A DNA stretch of 64,000 nt from Mycobacteroides franklinii (GCF_002013895.1 NZ_MAFQ01000009.1:186001-250000), one strand, 5' to 3'; counted from the stretch's first letter, positions 45,738 through 57,563 are shown. Notes: generated by a model from the letters alone, not told the origin. A program made the numbers and translations.

Positions 45738-45785
45738 CGACCGCTGGTGTGTAAAACCAGAGCTCTACCACTGAGCTACACGCCC
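45714..45785 (-). tRNA. tRNA-Val (anticodon TAC)
   Basis: 72 nt forming a full cloverleaf: acceptor GGGCGTG / CGCGCCC (one T-G wobble), D arm GCTC...GAGC, anticodon stem CTGGT/ACCAG with loop TTTACAC (anticodon TAC), T arm GGGGG-TTCGAAA-CCCTC, discriminator A. The CCA end is not encoded. It is the integration target of the adjacent element. Confidence 0.96.
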
Positions 45786-45816
45786 GGTCCACGTCGTCGC
45801 CAACGTGGGAATCAGC

Positions 45817-46278
45817 TCACGAATGTAGCGCGGCCAACGCTTCTACCCAACCCGCCTGGTCACGGGCTTGCCCGGGGTCCAGCATCTCGGCGAATCGGAT
45901 AATTCCGTCGGCATCCACCACGAAAGTTCCGCGGTTCGGATACCCGGCCTTCTCGTTGAGCACCCCGTACGCCTCGGCGACGGTCCCGTGCGGCCAGAAA
46001 TCGGACAGGATCGGGAAGGTGAAGCCGCTGTAGCTCGACCAGATCTTGTGGATCGGGCCCGCACTCACCGACAAGGCGATGATCTGCACATCGTCGTTCT
46101 CGAAGTCGCCGATATGGTCGCGCACATGGTCCAGTTCGCCCTGGCACACGCCGGTGAAGGCGAGTGGGAAGAACACCAGGAGCACGGCCTTCTTGCCCCG
46201 GAAATCGCTCAGGCTGACGGGCTGGTTGTTCTGGTTGCGCAGGGTGAAATCGGGCGCGACGGTGCCAACAGGCAGCAT
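45817..46278 (-). CDS. ahpE: One-cysteine peroxiredoxin AhpE
   Basis: 153 residues, exactly the usual AhpE length. The peroxidatic Cys lies in PLAFTGVCQGEL (Cys near 45), with the conserved Thr three residues before it and Arg in the later active-site strand. No resolving Cys, as in M. tuberculosis AhpE (Rv2238c), which is reduced by mycoredoxin/mycothiol. It reduces alkyl hydroperoxides and peroxynitrite. Its start touches the stop of the DUF3052 gene, so the two are coupled. Confidence 0.94.
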   Translation of the reverse strand: MLPVGTVAPDFTLRNQNNQPVSLSDFRGKKAVLLVFFPLAFTGVCQGELDHVRDHIGDFENDDVQIIALSVSAGPIHKIWSSYSGFTFPILSDFWPHGTVAEAYGVLNEKAGYPNRGTFVVDADGIIRFAEMLDPGQARDQAGWVEALAALHS

Positions 46279-46703
46279 TAGCGCCGCCCGCCACGCGAAG
46301 TCTTGGGCTGCACCAAACGCGTCGCGCTCCAGTCCCCCAGGTTCAGCGATGACGTCTGCACCAGGCCCGCCGTCGGCGCCGATTCGGCGATCTCCGACGG
46401 CTGCACATGGCCCGACTTGCCGGTCTTGGGTGTCAACACCCAGATCACGCCGTCCTCTGCCAAGGGGGTGATGGCGTCCATCAACGCGTCGACCAGGTCG
46501 CCGTCGTCATCTCGCCACCACAACAGGACTACATCGACCACATCGTCGGAGTTCTCGTCGAGAAGCTCCGAACCGCATGTGTCCTCGATATCAGCCCGGA
46601 TGTCGTCATCCGTGTCCTCATCCCAGCCCAGCTCCTGCACAAGCTGATCTCGCTGGATACCCAACTTGCGGGCATAGTTCGAGGCGTCAGCCGCCGCGAC
46701 CAC
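46278..46703 (-). CDS. DUF3052 protein (Rv2239c type)
   Basis: 141 residues, GTG start with a strong AAGGAGGGG RBS. The core YARKLGIQRDQLVQELGWDED near 11-31, an acidic middle and VVLLWWRDDDGDLVDALMD near 58-76 are the DUF3052 pattern, conserved across actinobacteria. The function is unknown. Gene order (upstream of ahpE) is as in M. tuberculosis. Confidence 0.9.
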   Translation of the reverse strand: MVAAADASNYARKLGIQRDQLVQELGWDEDTDDDIRADIEDTCGSELLDENSDDVVDVVLLWWRDDDGDLVDALMDAITPLAEDGVIWVLTPKTGKSGHVQPSEIAESAPTAGLVQTSSLNLGDWSATRLVQPKTSRGGRR

Positions 46704-46794
46704 CGTTCGGCCCCTCCTTATTCACGGGTGCGTGCTTGCGCACTTGGGATGAATGCTCACATCGTCGCATGCCAGTGGCAATCCTCGTCAGGCA

Positions 46795-47352
46795 CTATCG
46801 GCCTTTTGTCTGTAGAAGCGGTTCGCAGATCTTCCCGGCGCGCTCCCGCGCGTCGTTGAAGGTCCGCACCACAGCGTTGAGAGTGCCACTGCTGAGCCGA
46901 TTATCGAACGCACCGGCCAGTTTTCGGGACTGTTCGACGTACTGCGTCAGCGCATCGCGCAGATCGTCCGTCTGAGCCTTCGCCTTGATGGAGTCGATTT
47001 GCCCGGCGCTGGTGTTGAGCGCATTGATCACCGGCCCCACCTTGGCCTCCGCGCTGGATCCGTACCCACCCTCGTCGTTCATGACGGAGATCAGGTCATT
47101 ACCTGCCGAAACGGCGGCGTTCGACGTCATTGCGAACGTCTCACACACATCGGACATGGCCTGCGCACGCGATGTCTCCTGACGCTTGGACTCCTCGGAC
47201 CTCGACGTCTCGATGGACTGTGAGACGTACGTGCGGTACTCCGACACCGACTCGCTCGGCGCCGATGCCTGCCCTCCCGTGGTCACGGTGCAGCCAGCCA
47301 CAACCCCGGCACAGATGGCCGCCAGCGCGATCACAAGCGCCGCCATACGCAT
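46795..47352 (-). CDS. Lipoprotein (Rv2240c-like position)
   Basis: 185 residues from the ATG at 47352; the open frame goes 25 codons further upstream without a better start. Signal peptide with lipobox VAGC (Cys near 21), then a Ser/Glu-rich helical linker (SESVSEYRTYVSQSIETSRSE) and a four-helix-type domain with two Cys (DVCETF and KICEPL). No named domain recognised. The same slot holds Rv2240c in M. tuberculosis. It is divergent from aceE; the 151-bp gap carries both promoters. Confidence 0.8.
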   Translation of the reverse strand: MRMAALVIALAAICAGVVAGCTVTTGGQASAPSESVSEYRTYVSQSIETSRSEESKRQETSRAQAMSDVCETFAMTSNAAVSAGNDLISVMNDEGGYGSSAEAKVGPVINALNTSAGQIDSIKAKAQTDDLRDALTQYVEQSRKLAGAFDNRLSSGTLNAVVRTFNDARERAGKICEPLLQTKGR

Positions 47353-47503
47353 CTCATGACGGTACCCGCTACGGGGCCCCGCGGGCCGGTAGACCGCATG
47401 TTGAGAGACCAGACTCGCTAGTAGCAAGTGACTTGGGGCACGATGGGGATACCGATCTGATTGTGACTGAGATCTGCACCCCCACCCCTAAGGAGCAGAA
47501 AAG

Positions 47504-50302
<2,799 letters not shown>

Positions 50303-50310
50303 TTCGCCCC

Positions 50311-50379
50311 GCGCGAGCCTGCTCAAATGTGCGGTTTTCGGGCCGATTTCCGCACATTTGGGCATGCTCGCGCTTTTTT
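50311..50379 (+). terminator. Long-stem intrinsic terminator of aceE
   Basis: Two 24-nt arms (50311-50334 and 50350-50373) pair with few mismatches around a 15-nt loop, followed by TTTTTT. It begins 8 bp after the aceE stop. Stems this long with a T-run are uncommon in mycobacteria. Confidence 0.85.
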
Positions 50380-50391
50380 GTCGACACCAAT

Positions 50392-50407
50392 TGTACTAAT
50401 CGGTACA
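50392..50407. promoter_or_regulatory. Probable operator of the TetR regulator at 51348
   Basis: TGTACTAATCGGTACA has perfect 5-bp inverted arms around 6 bp, the typical form of a TetR-family site. It lies 41 bp upstream of the first gene of the operon that ends in a tetR gene, so autoregulation is likely. Confidence 0.6.
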
Positions 50408-50447
50408 GTCGAGGACGCCCGCTCAAACCTCCCGGAAGGAATCCGCC

Positions 50448-50891
50448 ATGCGGTTCAAAGTTCTCACTGGCACAGCACTTCTGAGCATCGGCTTCGCCGT
50501 TGCCGCGTGTAACGCACCGTCTCATGATGCTCAACCGAGCACCCAGTCGCCGCAGGCAATGACCTCACAAGCCATGACATCGCAGGCCAGCACGCGCACC
50601 GGATCGTTCACCGGGGTCGACGGCAAGCACGTCTCCGGAACAGTCACCATCGCCAACGGGCAGCTCAAGTTGACCGGGTTCTCCTCCGATAAGGGCCCCG
50701 ACCTGCACATCTACCTGACGAAGGGCTCGGATCAAAACGCGGTCAGCGCGGGCAAGGAGCTCGGCATGGTCGCCTCCGACACGGCATCACAGACATTCGA
50801 CGTCGGCGGGGTCGACACCTCCATGTACGACACCGTTCTGATCAACTGCGACAAGGCCAAGGAAGCCTTCGGCGCGGCAGCCTTGATGTGA
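50448..50891 (+). CDS. DM13-domain lipoprotein
   Basis: 147 residues; RBS GGAAGGA 7 bases before the ATG. Lipobox VAAC (Cys near 21), then a Ser/Thr/Gln/Met linker with a repeated AMTSQ unit. Residues ~50-147 match the DM13 fold: TGSFTGVDGKHVSGTVTI near 50-67, GPDLHIYLTKG near 84-94, and the near-terminal Cys in VLINCDKAKEAFGAA near 131. DM13 domains are proposed redox modules. Operon with a DoxX-like gene and a TetR regulator. Confidence 0.86.
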   Translation: MRFKVLTGTALLSIGFAVAACNAPSHDAQPSTQSPQAMTSQAMTSQASTRTGSFTGVDGKHVSGTVTIANGQLKLTGFSSDKGPDLHIYLTKGSDQNAVSAGKELGMVASDTASQTFDVGGVDTSMYDTVLINCDKAKEAFGAAALM

Positions 50892-51370
50892 GAACTCACG
50901 CACGATGGATCGCTCTTGCCGCGCCGGTCGTCCTCGGCGCGGCAAGGGTGACACTGGGCGCGCTGTGGTTGCACGAGGGAATCTTCAAGTACAGCGCACA
51001 CTTTGGCCGGGCGGACATTCTGCTCATCACCCACAGCGCACAAACCAACACCCGCGTGCCGGAGTACTTCACCCTCTTCTCCGACGGCGTGCTCCGCACG
51101 TGGCCGGGACTTTTCGGCGTGGCCATACCCCTGTTGGAGACGGTGCTCGGGGTAATCCTGATCGTGGGACTGTTTCCCCAACCCGTGGCCATGATCTCGC
51201 TGTTGACCCTGCTGACGTACTGGAGTTCGGACCAGCTGATCACCCAGTATCCGGTGATGGCGGCGCTATCGGCGATCATCATCGCGTTTCCGGCAGCGAG
51301 CGGCCACTACTCGATACGGCGGCTCAGACGCGCCAAACTCACAGCTAATGTTGTTCAGGATGGTAGGTAA
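50888..51370 (+). CDS. DoxX-like membrane protein
   Basis: 160 residues, GTG overlapping the previous stop (GTGA). Four helices with the DoxX pattern RVTLGALWLHEGIFKY near 20-35 and PLLETVLGVILIVGLFPQP near 83-101. DoxX proteins are linked to quinone or thiol redox and oxidative stress. Pairing with a DM13 lipoprotein suggests an envelope redox unit under TetR control. It overlaps the tetR gene by 23 bases. Confidence 0.85.
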   Translation: MRTHARWIALAAPVVLGAARVTLGALWLHEGIFKYSAHFGRADILLITHSAQTNTRVPEYFTLFSDGVLRTWPGLFGVAIPLLETVLGVILIVGLFPQPVAMISLLTLLTYWSSDQLITQYPVMAALSAIIIAFPAASGHYSIRRLRRAKLTANVVQDGR

Positions 51371-52010
51371 GTCGTCACCAACAAGTGCCACCAAGCTGCC
51401 CGCGACCGCGCACGGCCGCCGTACCCGCGCGGCCATCGTGGATGCGGCGGCGCAGATGATGTACCAAAAGGGTGTTACCGCAACCAGTCTCGACGACATA
51501 CTGGCCGCGTCCAACACCGGCAAGTCGCAGCTGTACCACTACTTCAAGGACAAGTCCTATCTAGTGAAAGCGGTCGTGGAACGTCAAACCGAGCTTGTCT
51601 TGCAGGCACAGCCGACGCTTTCCCACATCGACTCGATGGAGGGTGTCGAGCGATGGGCCCAAGCAATCCTGGCCAACCACGAAGTGCCCGGTGGCCCGTT
51701 CGGATGCCCCCTGGGCAGCATGGCCGCCGAGCTCAAGAACGATCCGGCATATCAGCCGGCACTTGCCGCCGCGTTTGGACAATGGCAGTCATTGCTTGCC
51801 GACGGCTTGACCCGGATGCAGGATCGCGGCGACCTCGACCGGCGCGAAGATCCGCAACGGCTGGCCGCGACGGTCCTTGCCACGCTGCAGGGCGGCATGC
51901 TGATGGGACGGGCGACCATGGATATCACCGTCCTGCGGGACAGCCTCGATCTGGCGCTCGACGGTATTCGAAGCAGACTGCAAAATCAGTCTCCGAGAGC
52001 AGAGATTTAG
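51348..52010 (+). CDS. TetR-family regulator
   Basis: 220 residues from the ATG at 51348; a second in-frame ATG at 51360 would drop four residues. The N-terminal HTH reads RRTRAAIVDAAAQMMYQKG near 24-42, TSLDDILAASNTGKSQLYHYF near 47-67. The C-terminal ligand domain contains EVPGGPFGCPLGSMAAE near 111-127, as in the TetR_C group that senses electrophiles or lipophilic compounds; the Cys could be redox active. Likely autoregulator of the DM13-DoxX operon. Confidence 0.9.
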   Translation: MLFRMVGKSSPTSATKLPATAHGRRTRAAIVDAAAQMMYQKGVTATSLDDILAASNTGKSQLYHYFKDKSYLVKAVVERQTELVLQAQPTLSHIDSMEGVERWAQAILANHEVPGGPFGCPLGSMAAELKNDPAYQPALAAAFGQWQSLLADGLTRMQDRGDLDRREDPQRLAATVLATLQGGMLMGRATMDITVLRDSLDLALDGIRSRLQNQSPRAEI

Positions 52011-52046
52011 CAGCTTCCCACTAGGATTCGGGGGTATCTTTTAGGG

Positions 52047-53327
52047 ATGCCCGACAATCTGGCCACCTCTCCCCGCGGGTTTCGTGCGGCACCCAAGCCG
52101 CGGGAGCGGGCCGAGGTCCCCGAGGCACTGCTGCACCGGATCAAGCAGTACTCCGGGCGGCTGTCCACCGAGGCCGTGCACGTCATGGAGGACCGACTGC
52201 CGTTCTTCACCGACCTGGAGGCCTCACAGCGCTCCAGCGTCGCACTGGTGGTCCAGACGGCGATCAACAACTTCGTCGAATGGATCCGTGACCCCGAGGG
52301 CACCGTCGGCTTCACCATGCAGGCCTTCGAGGTCGTGCCGCAGGATCTGGCCAAACGCATCGCGCTGCGCCATTCCGTCGACATGGTGCGCACCGCGATG
52401 GAGTTCTTCGAAGAGGTGTTGCCCCTGCTCGCCCGCAATGACGAGCAGTTGGTGACACTCACCGAGGGCATCCTGCGCTACAGCCGTGACCTGGCCTTCG
52501 GGGCCGCCAGCGCCTACGCGGAGGCCGCCGAGACCCGCGGCGCCTGGGACTCCCGCCTGGAGGCGACGGTGGTCGACGCGGTGGTGCGCGGCGACACCGG
52601 ACCGGACATGCTGTCGCGCGCCGCGGCCCTGAACTGGGACACCAACGCGCCAGCGACCGTCATCGTCGGCACTCCGCGACCGGAGATCATCGCCACGGCA
52701 ACAACATTGGTGCACGAGGTGGCGCAGCGCCATGGCCGTGGGGCACTGGCCGTCATCCAGGGCACCCGGCTGTTGACCATCGTGTCGGGCCCGATCACCG
52801 CGCACGACAAGTTCCTGGCCGACCTGATCAAGGTTTTCTCCGACGGTCCGGTGGTCGTGGGCCCCACGACCGGAACTCTGAGCGCATCGCACACGAGCGC
52901 CGTCGAGGCGCTCTCGGGCATGGATGCGGTATCGGGGTGGCGCGGCGCGCCGCGGCCGGTCTCGTCACGCGAGCTGCTGCCGGAGCGTGCCCTGTTGGGC
53001 GACAAGGCCGCCATCGCGGCGCTCAATACCGAAGTAATGCGGCCGCTGGCGGACGCCGGCCCGGCGCTCACAGAAACGCTGGACGCTTACTTAGATTCCG
53101 GCGGCGCCATCGAGGCGTGCGCGCGCGCCCTCTTTGTTCACCCAAATACCGTCCGTTATCGACTCAAGCGAATCACCGATTTCACCGGAAGAGACCCAAC
53201 GTCCCCGCGTGATGCCTATGTGCTGCGCGTCGCGGCAACTGTCGGCAGACTGGTCCAGGACCACGCCGGTGCGTTCACTCCTGAACCAGGAGTCACACCC
53301 GTCACAATCAATGTCATTAAGACTTAG
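52047..53327 (+). CDS. mabR: PucR-type regulator MabR of FAS-II genes
   Basis: 426 residues. The N-terminal ~220 residues are the mycobacterial MabR sensor region (no GGDEF-like catalytic residues). The C-terminal PucR HTH region is ALTETLDAYLDSGGAIEACA near 335-354 and FVHPNTVRYRLKRI near 361-374. Its orthologue upstream of fabD (Rv2242, MSMEG_4324) activates the FAS-II operon in response to long-chain acyl-CoA. The gene is 159 bp from fabD, as expected. Confidence 0.92.
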   Translation: MPDNLATSPRGFRAAPKPRERAEVPEALLHRIKQYSGRLSTEAVHVMEDRLPFFTDLEASQRSSVALVVQTAINNFVEWIRDPEGTVGFTMQAFEVVPQDLAKRIALRHSVDMVRTAMEFFEEVLPLLARNDEQLVTLTEGILRYSRDLAFGAASAYAEAAETRGAWDSRLEATVVDAVVRGDTGPDMLSRAAALNWDTNAPATVIVGTPRPEIIATATTLVHEVAQRHGRGALAVIQGTRLLTIVSGPITAHDKFLADLIKVFSDGPVVVGPTTGTLSASHTSAVEALSGMDAVSGWRGAPRPVSSRELLPERALLGDKAAIAALNTEVMRPLADAGPALTETLDAYLDSGGAIEACARALFVHPNTVRYRLKRITDFTGRDPTSPRDAYVLRVAATVGRLVQDHAGAFTPEPGVTPVTINVIKT

Positions 53328-53354
53328 AAGGGCTACTAGCCGGTCACCTGCGAG

Positions 53355-53371
53355 GTCCCACATTGCGGGAC
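53355..53371. promoter_or_regulatory. Inverted repeat between mabR and fabD
   Basis: GTCCC-acattgc-GGGAC is a 5-bp stem with a 7-nt loop, 28 bp after the mabR stop. It could be a weak terminator or part of the FAS-II control region. Confidence 0.35.
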
Positions 53372-53400
53372 GGTATAGATCGGGTCGCAACGGATGCCTT

Positions 53401-53419
53401 TTTGTAGGCTTCCCACAAA
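53401..53419. promoter_or_regulatory. Candidate MabR operator upstream of fabD
   Basis: TTTGT-N9-ACAAA is a perfect inverted repeat 68 bp before the fabD start. MabR of M. smegmatis is known to bind an inverted TTTTGT/ACAAAA-type site in this promoter, with a longer spacer as I recall. The arms here agree with that; the spacing should be checked. Confidence 0.5.
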
Positions 53420-53486
53420 TAGTTAAGACAAGATTCATTTTCTCTTACACGGCGGAAACAGCCCTTCACAGTGTTCTCTTAAACAC

Positions 53487-54419
53487 GTGATTGCACTGCT
53501 CGCTCCCGGACAGGGATCCCAGACCCCCGGCATGCTGACATCGTGGCTCGAATTGCCCGGTGTCAAGGATCAGGTTGAGCAGTGGTCGAAGGCCAGCGGA
53601 CTCGATCTGGTGCGCCTGGGAACCACGGCCACCGCCGAGGAGATCACCGATACCTCCATCACCCAGCCACTGGTCGTCGCGCTGACCCTGCTGGCCTATG
53701 ACGAGCTGACCAAGCGCGGTCACCTCAACGAGAAAACCGCCAGCGGCGAAATCATCGTCGCCGGCCACTCGGTGGGTGAGATCGCCGCCTACGCCATCGC
53801 CGGGGTCATCTCCGCCGACGATGCCATCACCCTGGCCGCCACACGTGGCGCCGAGATGGCCAAGGCCTGCGCGCTGGACCCCACCGGCATGTCCGCCGTG
53901 CTGGGCGGCGACGAGGCCGAGGTGCTGGAGCGCCTGGAAGCCCTCGAGCTGATTCCCGCCAACCGCAATGCCGTCGGGCAGATCGTCGCCGCCGGCCGCA
54001 TCACGGCGCTGGAGAAGCTGGCCGAGGATCCCCCGGCCAAGGCCCGCGTGCGCCAGCTGGCCACCGCCGGTGCCTTCCACACGCACTTCATGGCCCCCGC
54101 GCAAGAGGCCTACGCCGCCGCTGCGGCCGCGATCCTGCCGGCCGAGCCCGTCACCACCCTGCTGTCCAACTTCGACGGCTCCCCCGTCACCTCCGGTGCC
54201 GACGCCATGGACAAGCTGGTCAACCAGCTCACCTCCCCGGTGCGCTGGGATCTGTGCACCGAGTACTTCAAGACGGCCAATGGCGGAGAGGCCGTCAGTG
54301 CCGTTGTGGAACTGCCGCCCTCGGGTGCACTGTCCGGCATCGCCAAGCGTGAGATGCGCGGCGTCGCGAACCACGCCCTGAAGACCATCGACGACTTAGA
54401 CGGCCTGGCCGAGCTGTAA
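53487..54419 (+). CDS. fabD: Malonyl-CoA:ACP transacylase FabD
   Basis: 310 residues, GTG start. N-terminal ALLAPGQGSQTPGM near 3-16, catalytic Ser in GHSVGEIAAYAIAG near 92-105 and catalytic His in AFHTHFMAPA near 196-205. It loads malonate on AcpM for mycolic-acid chain extension. First gene of the FAS-II operon; no clear RBS precedes the GTG, so the mRNA may be leaderless. Confidence 0.95.
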   Translation: MIALLAPGQGSQTPGMLTSWLELPGVKDQVEQWSKASGLDLVRLGTTATAEEITDTSITQPLVVALTLLAYDELTKRGHLNEKTASGEIIVAGHSVGEIAAYAIAGVISADDAITLAATRGAEMAKACALDPTGMSAVLGGDEAEVLERLEALELIPANRNAVGQIVAAGRITALEKLAEDPPAKARVRQLATAGAFHTHFMAPAQEAYAAAAAAILPAEPVTTLLSNFDGSPVTSGADAMDKLVNQLTSPVRWDLCTEYFKTANGGEAVSAVVELPPSGALSGIAKREMRGVANHALKTIDDLDGLAEL

Positions 54420-54545
54420 GCGGCCAAACCACCAAAAAGTAGTACCCCGGATGGAGTGGGCAGAGCTGCCCTCTCGTCCAGTTCCAAAAAACAGAGTTCA
54501 CCCCGGGCTGCATCCGCAGTCCACAACACCGAAGGGAGCCACCGA

Positions 54546-54845
54546 GTGGCCACCGCAGAAGAAAAAGATCGCATCGTCGCCGGTCTCGCCGAGATCATCG
54601 AAGAGGTCACCGGTATCGAGCCTTCCGAGGTCACCCTCGAGAAGTCGTTCGTTGACGACCTGGACATCGACTCGCTGTCGATGGTTGAGATCGCTGTCCA
54701 GACCGAGGACAAGTACGGCGTGAAGATCCCCGATGAGGATCTGGCGGGCCTGCGCACCGTCGGTGACGTCGTGAACTACATCGAGAAGCTTGAGCAGGAA
54801 AACCCCGAGGCCGCAGCCAACATCCGCGCGCAGCTGGAGGGCTAG
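54546..54845 (+). CDS. acpM: Meromycolate acyl carrier protein AcpM
   Basis: 99 residues from the GTG at 54546 (RBS AAGGGAG); the open frame extends 30 codons upstream without support. The phosphopantetheine Ser is in DIDSLSMVE near 43. The C-terminal tail after residue ~80 ([17 protein letters not shown]) is the short extension typical of mycobacterial AcpM, here shorter than in M. tuberculosis. It carries the growing meromycolate chain. Confidence 0.95.
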   Translation: MATAEEKDRIVAGLAEIIEEVTGIEPSEVTLEKSFVDDLDIDSLSMVEIAVQTEDKYGVKIPDEDLAGLRTVGDVVNYIEKLEQENPEAAANIRAQLEG

Positions 54846-54850
54846 GACCA

Positions 54851-56104
54851 GTGACAACCCCTTCCACTGCCAACGGTGGCTTCCCCAATGTCGTTGTGAC
54901 GGCTCTCGCCGCAACGACCTCTATCGCGCCTGACATCGAGGGCACGTGGAAGGGATTGATCGCCGGGGAGAGCGGTATCGAGGTTCTCGAAGACGAATTC
55001 GTCGAGAAGTTCGGTCTGCCCGTGTGGATCGGTGGGCACCTCAAGGAGCCCATCGACAACCACATGACCCGGTTGGAACTTCGCCGGATGGCCTACGTGC
55101 AGCGGATGGCGCTGCACGTAGGCCGTCAGGTGTGGCAGAACGCCGGCACGCCCGATGACATCGACAAGGACCGCCTCGGCGTCGTCATCGGTACCGGGCT
55201 CGGCGGTGGCGAGCGCATCGTCGAAACCTACGACACCATGAATGAGCATGGCATTCGCAAGGTTTCACCGCTCGCCGTTCAGATGTGCATGCCCAACGGT
55301 GCCGCCGCGGTGGTGGGCCTGGAGATCGGCGCCCGCGCCGGTGTCATCACGCCCGTGTCGGCGTGTTCCTCCGGCTCGGAGGCCATCGCACACGCATGGC
55401 GTCAGATCGTGATGGGCGATGCCGACATGATCGTCTGCGGTGGTGTCGAGGGCATGATCGAAGCCCTGCCGATCGCCGCGTTCTCCATGATGCGCGCCAT
55501 GTCGACGCGAAATGACGAGCCCGAGAAGGCTTCTCGTCCGTTCGACAAGGACCGCGACGGATTCGTGTTCGGCGAGGCCGGTGCCCTCATGGTCATCGAG
55601 ACAGAAGAGCACGCCAAGGCCCGCGGCGCACAGATCATCGCCCGCGTGATGGGCGCCGGTATCACCTCCGACGCGTACCACATGGTGGCTCCCGGCCCCG
55701 ACGGCGTGCGCGCCGGTGCGGCCATGACACGCGCCATTCAGACAGCAGGCTTGTCCCCCAAGGACATTGACCACATCAACGCCCACGGCACGGCCACCCC
55801 GATCGGCGATCTCGCCGAGGCCAACGCGATTCACGTCGCCGGTGTGCAGCATGCCGCGGTCTACGCGCCCAAGTCGGCGCTCGGCCACTCGATCGGCGCC
55901 GTCGGCGCGCTCGAGTCCGTGTTGACTGTGCTTGCTCTGCGCGACGGCGTTATCCCCCCGACGCTCAATCTTGACAACCTTGATCCCGAAATCGACCTGG
56001 ATGTCGTTGCGGGCGAGCCGCGACACGGGGATTTTAAATACGCGATCAACAACTCGTTTGGATTCGGCGGGCACAACGTCGCGCTTGCCTTCGGTAAGTA
56101 CTGA
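54851..56104 (+). CDS. kasA: Beta-ketoacyl-ACP synthase KasA
   Basis: 417 residues, GTG six bases after acpM. Catalytic Cys in SACSSGS near 170-176, His in NAHGTATP near 311, Lys/His region in KSALGHSIG near 341-349, and the C-terminal [10 protein letters not shown] near 399-408. It performs the initial FAS-II elongation steps in mycolate synthesis and is the target of thiolactomycin-type inhibitors. The next gene is accD6; a kasB paralogue is not present in between. Confidence 0.95.
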   Translation: MTTPSTANGGFPNVVVTALAATTSIAPDIEGTWKGLIAGESGIEVLEDEFVEKFGLPVWIGGHLKEPIDNHMTRLELRRMAYVQRMALHVGRQVWQNAGTPDDIDKDRLGVVIGTGLGGGERIVETYDTMNEHGIRKVSPLAVQMCMPNGAAAVVGLEIGARAGVITPVSACSSGSEAIAHAWRQIVMGDADMIVCGGVEGMIEALPIAAFSMMRAMSTRNDEPEKASRPFDKDRDGFVFGEAGALMVIETEEHAKARGAQIIARVMGAGITSDAYHMVAPGPDGVRAGAAMTRAIQTAGLSPKDIDHINAHGTATPIGDLAEANAIHVAGVQHAAVYAPKSALGHSIGAVGALESVLTVLALRDGVIPPTLNLDNLDPEIDLDVVAGEPRHGDFKYAINNSFGFGGHNVALAFGKY

Positions 56105-56134
56105 AGTCAAGCACTAGAACCAGAGAGGCTCAAG

Positions 56135-57556
56135 ATGACGATCCTGGCTCCCGAGGCCATCGACGAATCGCTCGATCCGCGCGATCCGTTCCTGCGCCTG
56201 TCCACCTTCTTCGACGACGGCACCGTCGAGCTGCTGCACGAGCGTGACCGCTCGGGCGTGCTCGCCGCTGCCGGCACGGTCAAGGGAGTCAGGACCATCG
56301 CCTTCTGCACCGATGGCACCGTCATGGGCGGCGCCATGGGAATCGAGGGCTGCCGTCACATCGTCAACGCCTACGACACCGCCATCGAGGAACAGAGCCC
56401 CATCGTGGGTATCTGGCACTCCGGCGGTGCCCGTCTGGCCGAAGGGGTTTCGGCCCTGCACGCGGTCGGGCTGGTCTTCGAGGCGATGATCCGTGCCTCG
56501 GGTTACATCCCGCAGATCTCGATCGTCGTCGGATTCGCTGCCGGCGGTGCCGCATACGGCCCCGCGCTGACCGACGTCATCATCATGGCGCCGGAAAGCC
56601 GCGTGTTCGTCACCGGACCCGATGTGGTCCGCAGCGTCACCGGCGAGGACGTCGACATGGCCACCCTGGGTGGCCCCGAAGCCCACCACAAGAAGTCGGG
56701 TGTGTGCCACATCGTCGCGGACGATGAGCTGGACGCCTACGCCCGCGGCCGCAAGCTGGTCGGGTTCTTCTGCCAGCAGGGCGTTTTCGATCGCAACCGC
56801 GCCGAGGCCGATCACACCGACCTGCGCGCGCTGCTCCCCGAGTCGGCCAAGCGTGCCTACGACGTGCACCCCATTGTCAACGCGCTGCTCGACGGGGACG
56901 ACCCGTTCGAGGAGTTCCAGGGCAAGTGGGCACCGTCGATGGTCATCGGCCTGGGCCGGCTGGCCGGGCGCAGCGTCGGCGTGCTGGCCAACAACCCGTT
57001 GCGTCTGGGTGGCTGCCTGAACTCCGAAAGCGCCGAGAAGGCAGCGCGTTTCGTGCGCCTGTGCAACGCCTTCGGCATTCCGCTGATCGTGCTCGTGGAC
57101 GTGCCGGGCTACTTGCCCGGTGTCGGCCAGGAGTGGGGCGGCGTGGTGCGGCGCGGCGCCAAGCTGCTGCACGCGTTCGGTGAGGCCACCGTTCCGCGCG
57201 TCACGCTGGTGACCCGGAAGATCTACGGCGGCGCCTACATCGCCATGAACTCGCGCTCATTGGGCGCCACCAAGGTGTTCGCCTGGCCGGACGCCGAGGT
57301 CGCCGTGATGGGCGCCAAGGCCGCCGTCGGCATCCTGCACAAGAAGCAGCTGGCCGCCGCCGCACCCGAGGAGCGCGAGGCGCTGCACGAGGAGCTGGCC
57401 CTTGAGCACGAGCGCATCGCCGGTGGTGTGGATCGCGCCATCGAGATCGGCGTGGTCGACGAGGAAATCGAGCCCTCCCAGACCCGCGCGGTACTGACCC
57501 GCGCACTCGCCGAGGCCCCCTCACGCCGCGGCCGCCACAAGAACATCCCGCTGTAG
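56135..57556 (+). CDS. accD6: Acetyl/propionyl-CoA carboxylase beta subunit AccD6
   Basis: 473 residues, RBS GAGAGG. Crotonase-fold carboxyltransferase with the two oxyanion-hole Gly-Gly elements: HSGGARLAEGVSAL near 90-103 and GGAYIAMNSRSLGA near 367-380, plus the biotin-site FGEATVPRVTLVTRKIYGG just before. It makes malonyl-CoA for FAS-II with the AccA3 subunit encoded elsewhere. Last gene of the FAS-II operon. Confidence 0.94.
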   Translation: MTILAPEAIDESLDPRDPFLRLSTFFDDGTVELLHERDRSGVLAAAGTVKGVRTIAFCTDGTVMGGAMGIEGCRHIVNAYDTAIEEQSPIVGIWHSGGARLAEGVSALHAVGLVFEAMIRASGYIPQISIVVGFAAGGAAYGPALTDVIIMAPESRVFVTGPDVVRSVTGEDVDMATLGGPEAHHKKSGVCHIVADDELDAYARGRKLVGFFCQQGVFDRNRAEADHTDLRALLPESAKRAYDVHPIVNALLDGDDPFEEFQGKWAPSMVIGLGRLAGRSVGVLANNPLRLGGCLNSESAEKAARFVRLCNAFGIPLIVLVDVPGYLPGVGQEWGGVVRRGAKLLHAFGEATVPRVTLVTRKIYGGAYIAMNSRSLGATKVFAWPDAEVAVMGAKAAVGILHKKQLAAAAPEEREALHEELALEHERIAGGVDRAIEIGVVDEEIEPSQTRAVLTRALAEAPSRRGRHKNIPL

Positions 57557-57563
57557 ACCCTGC

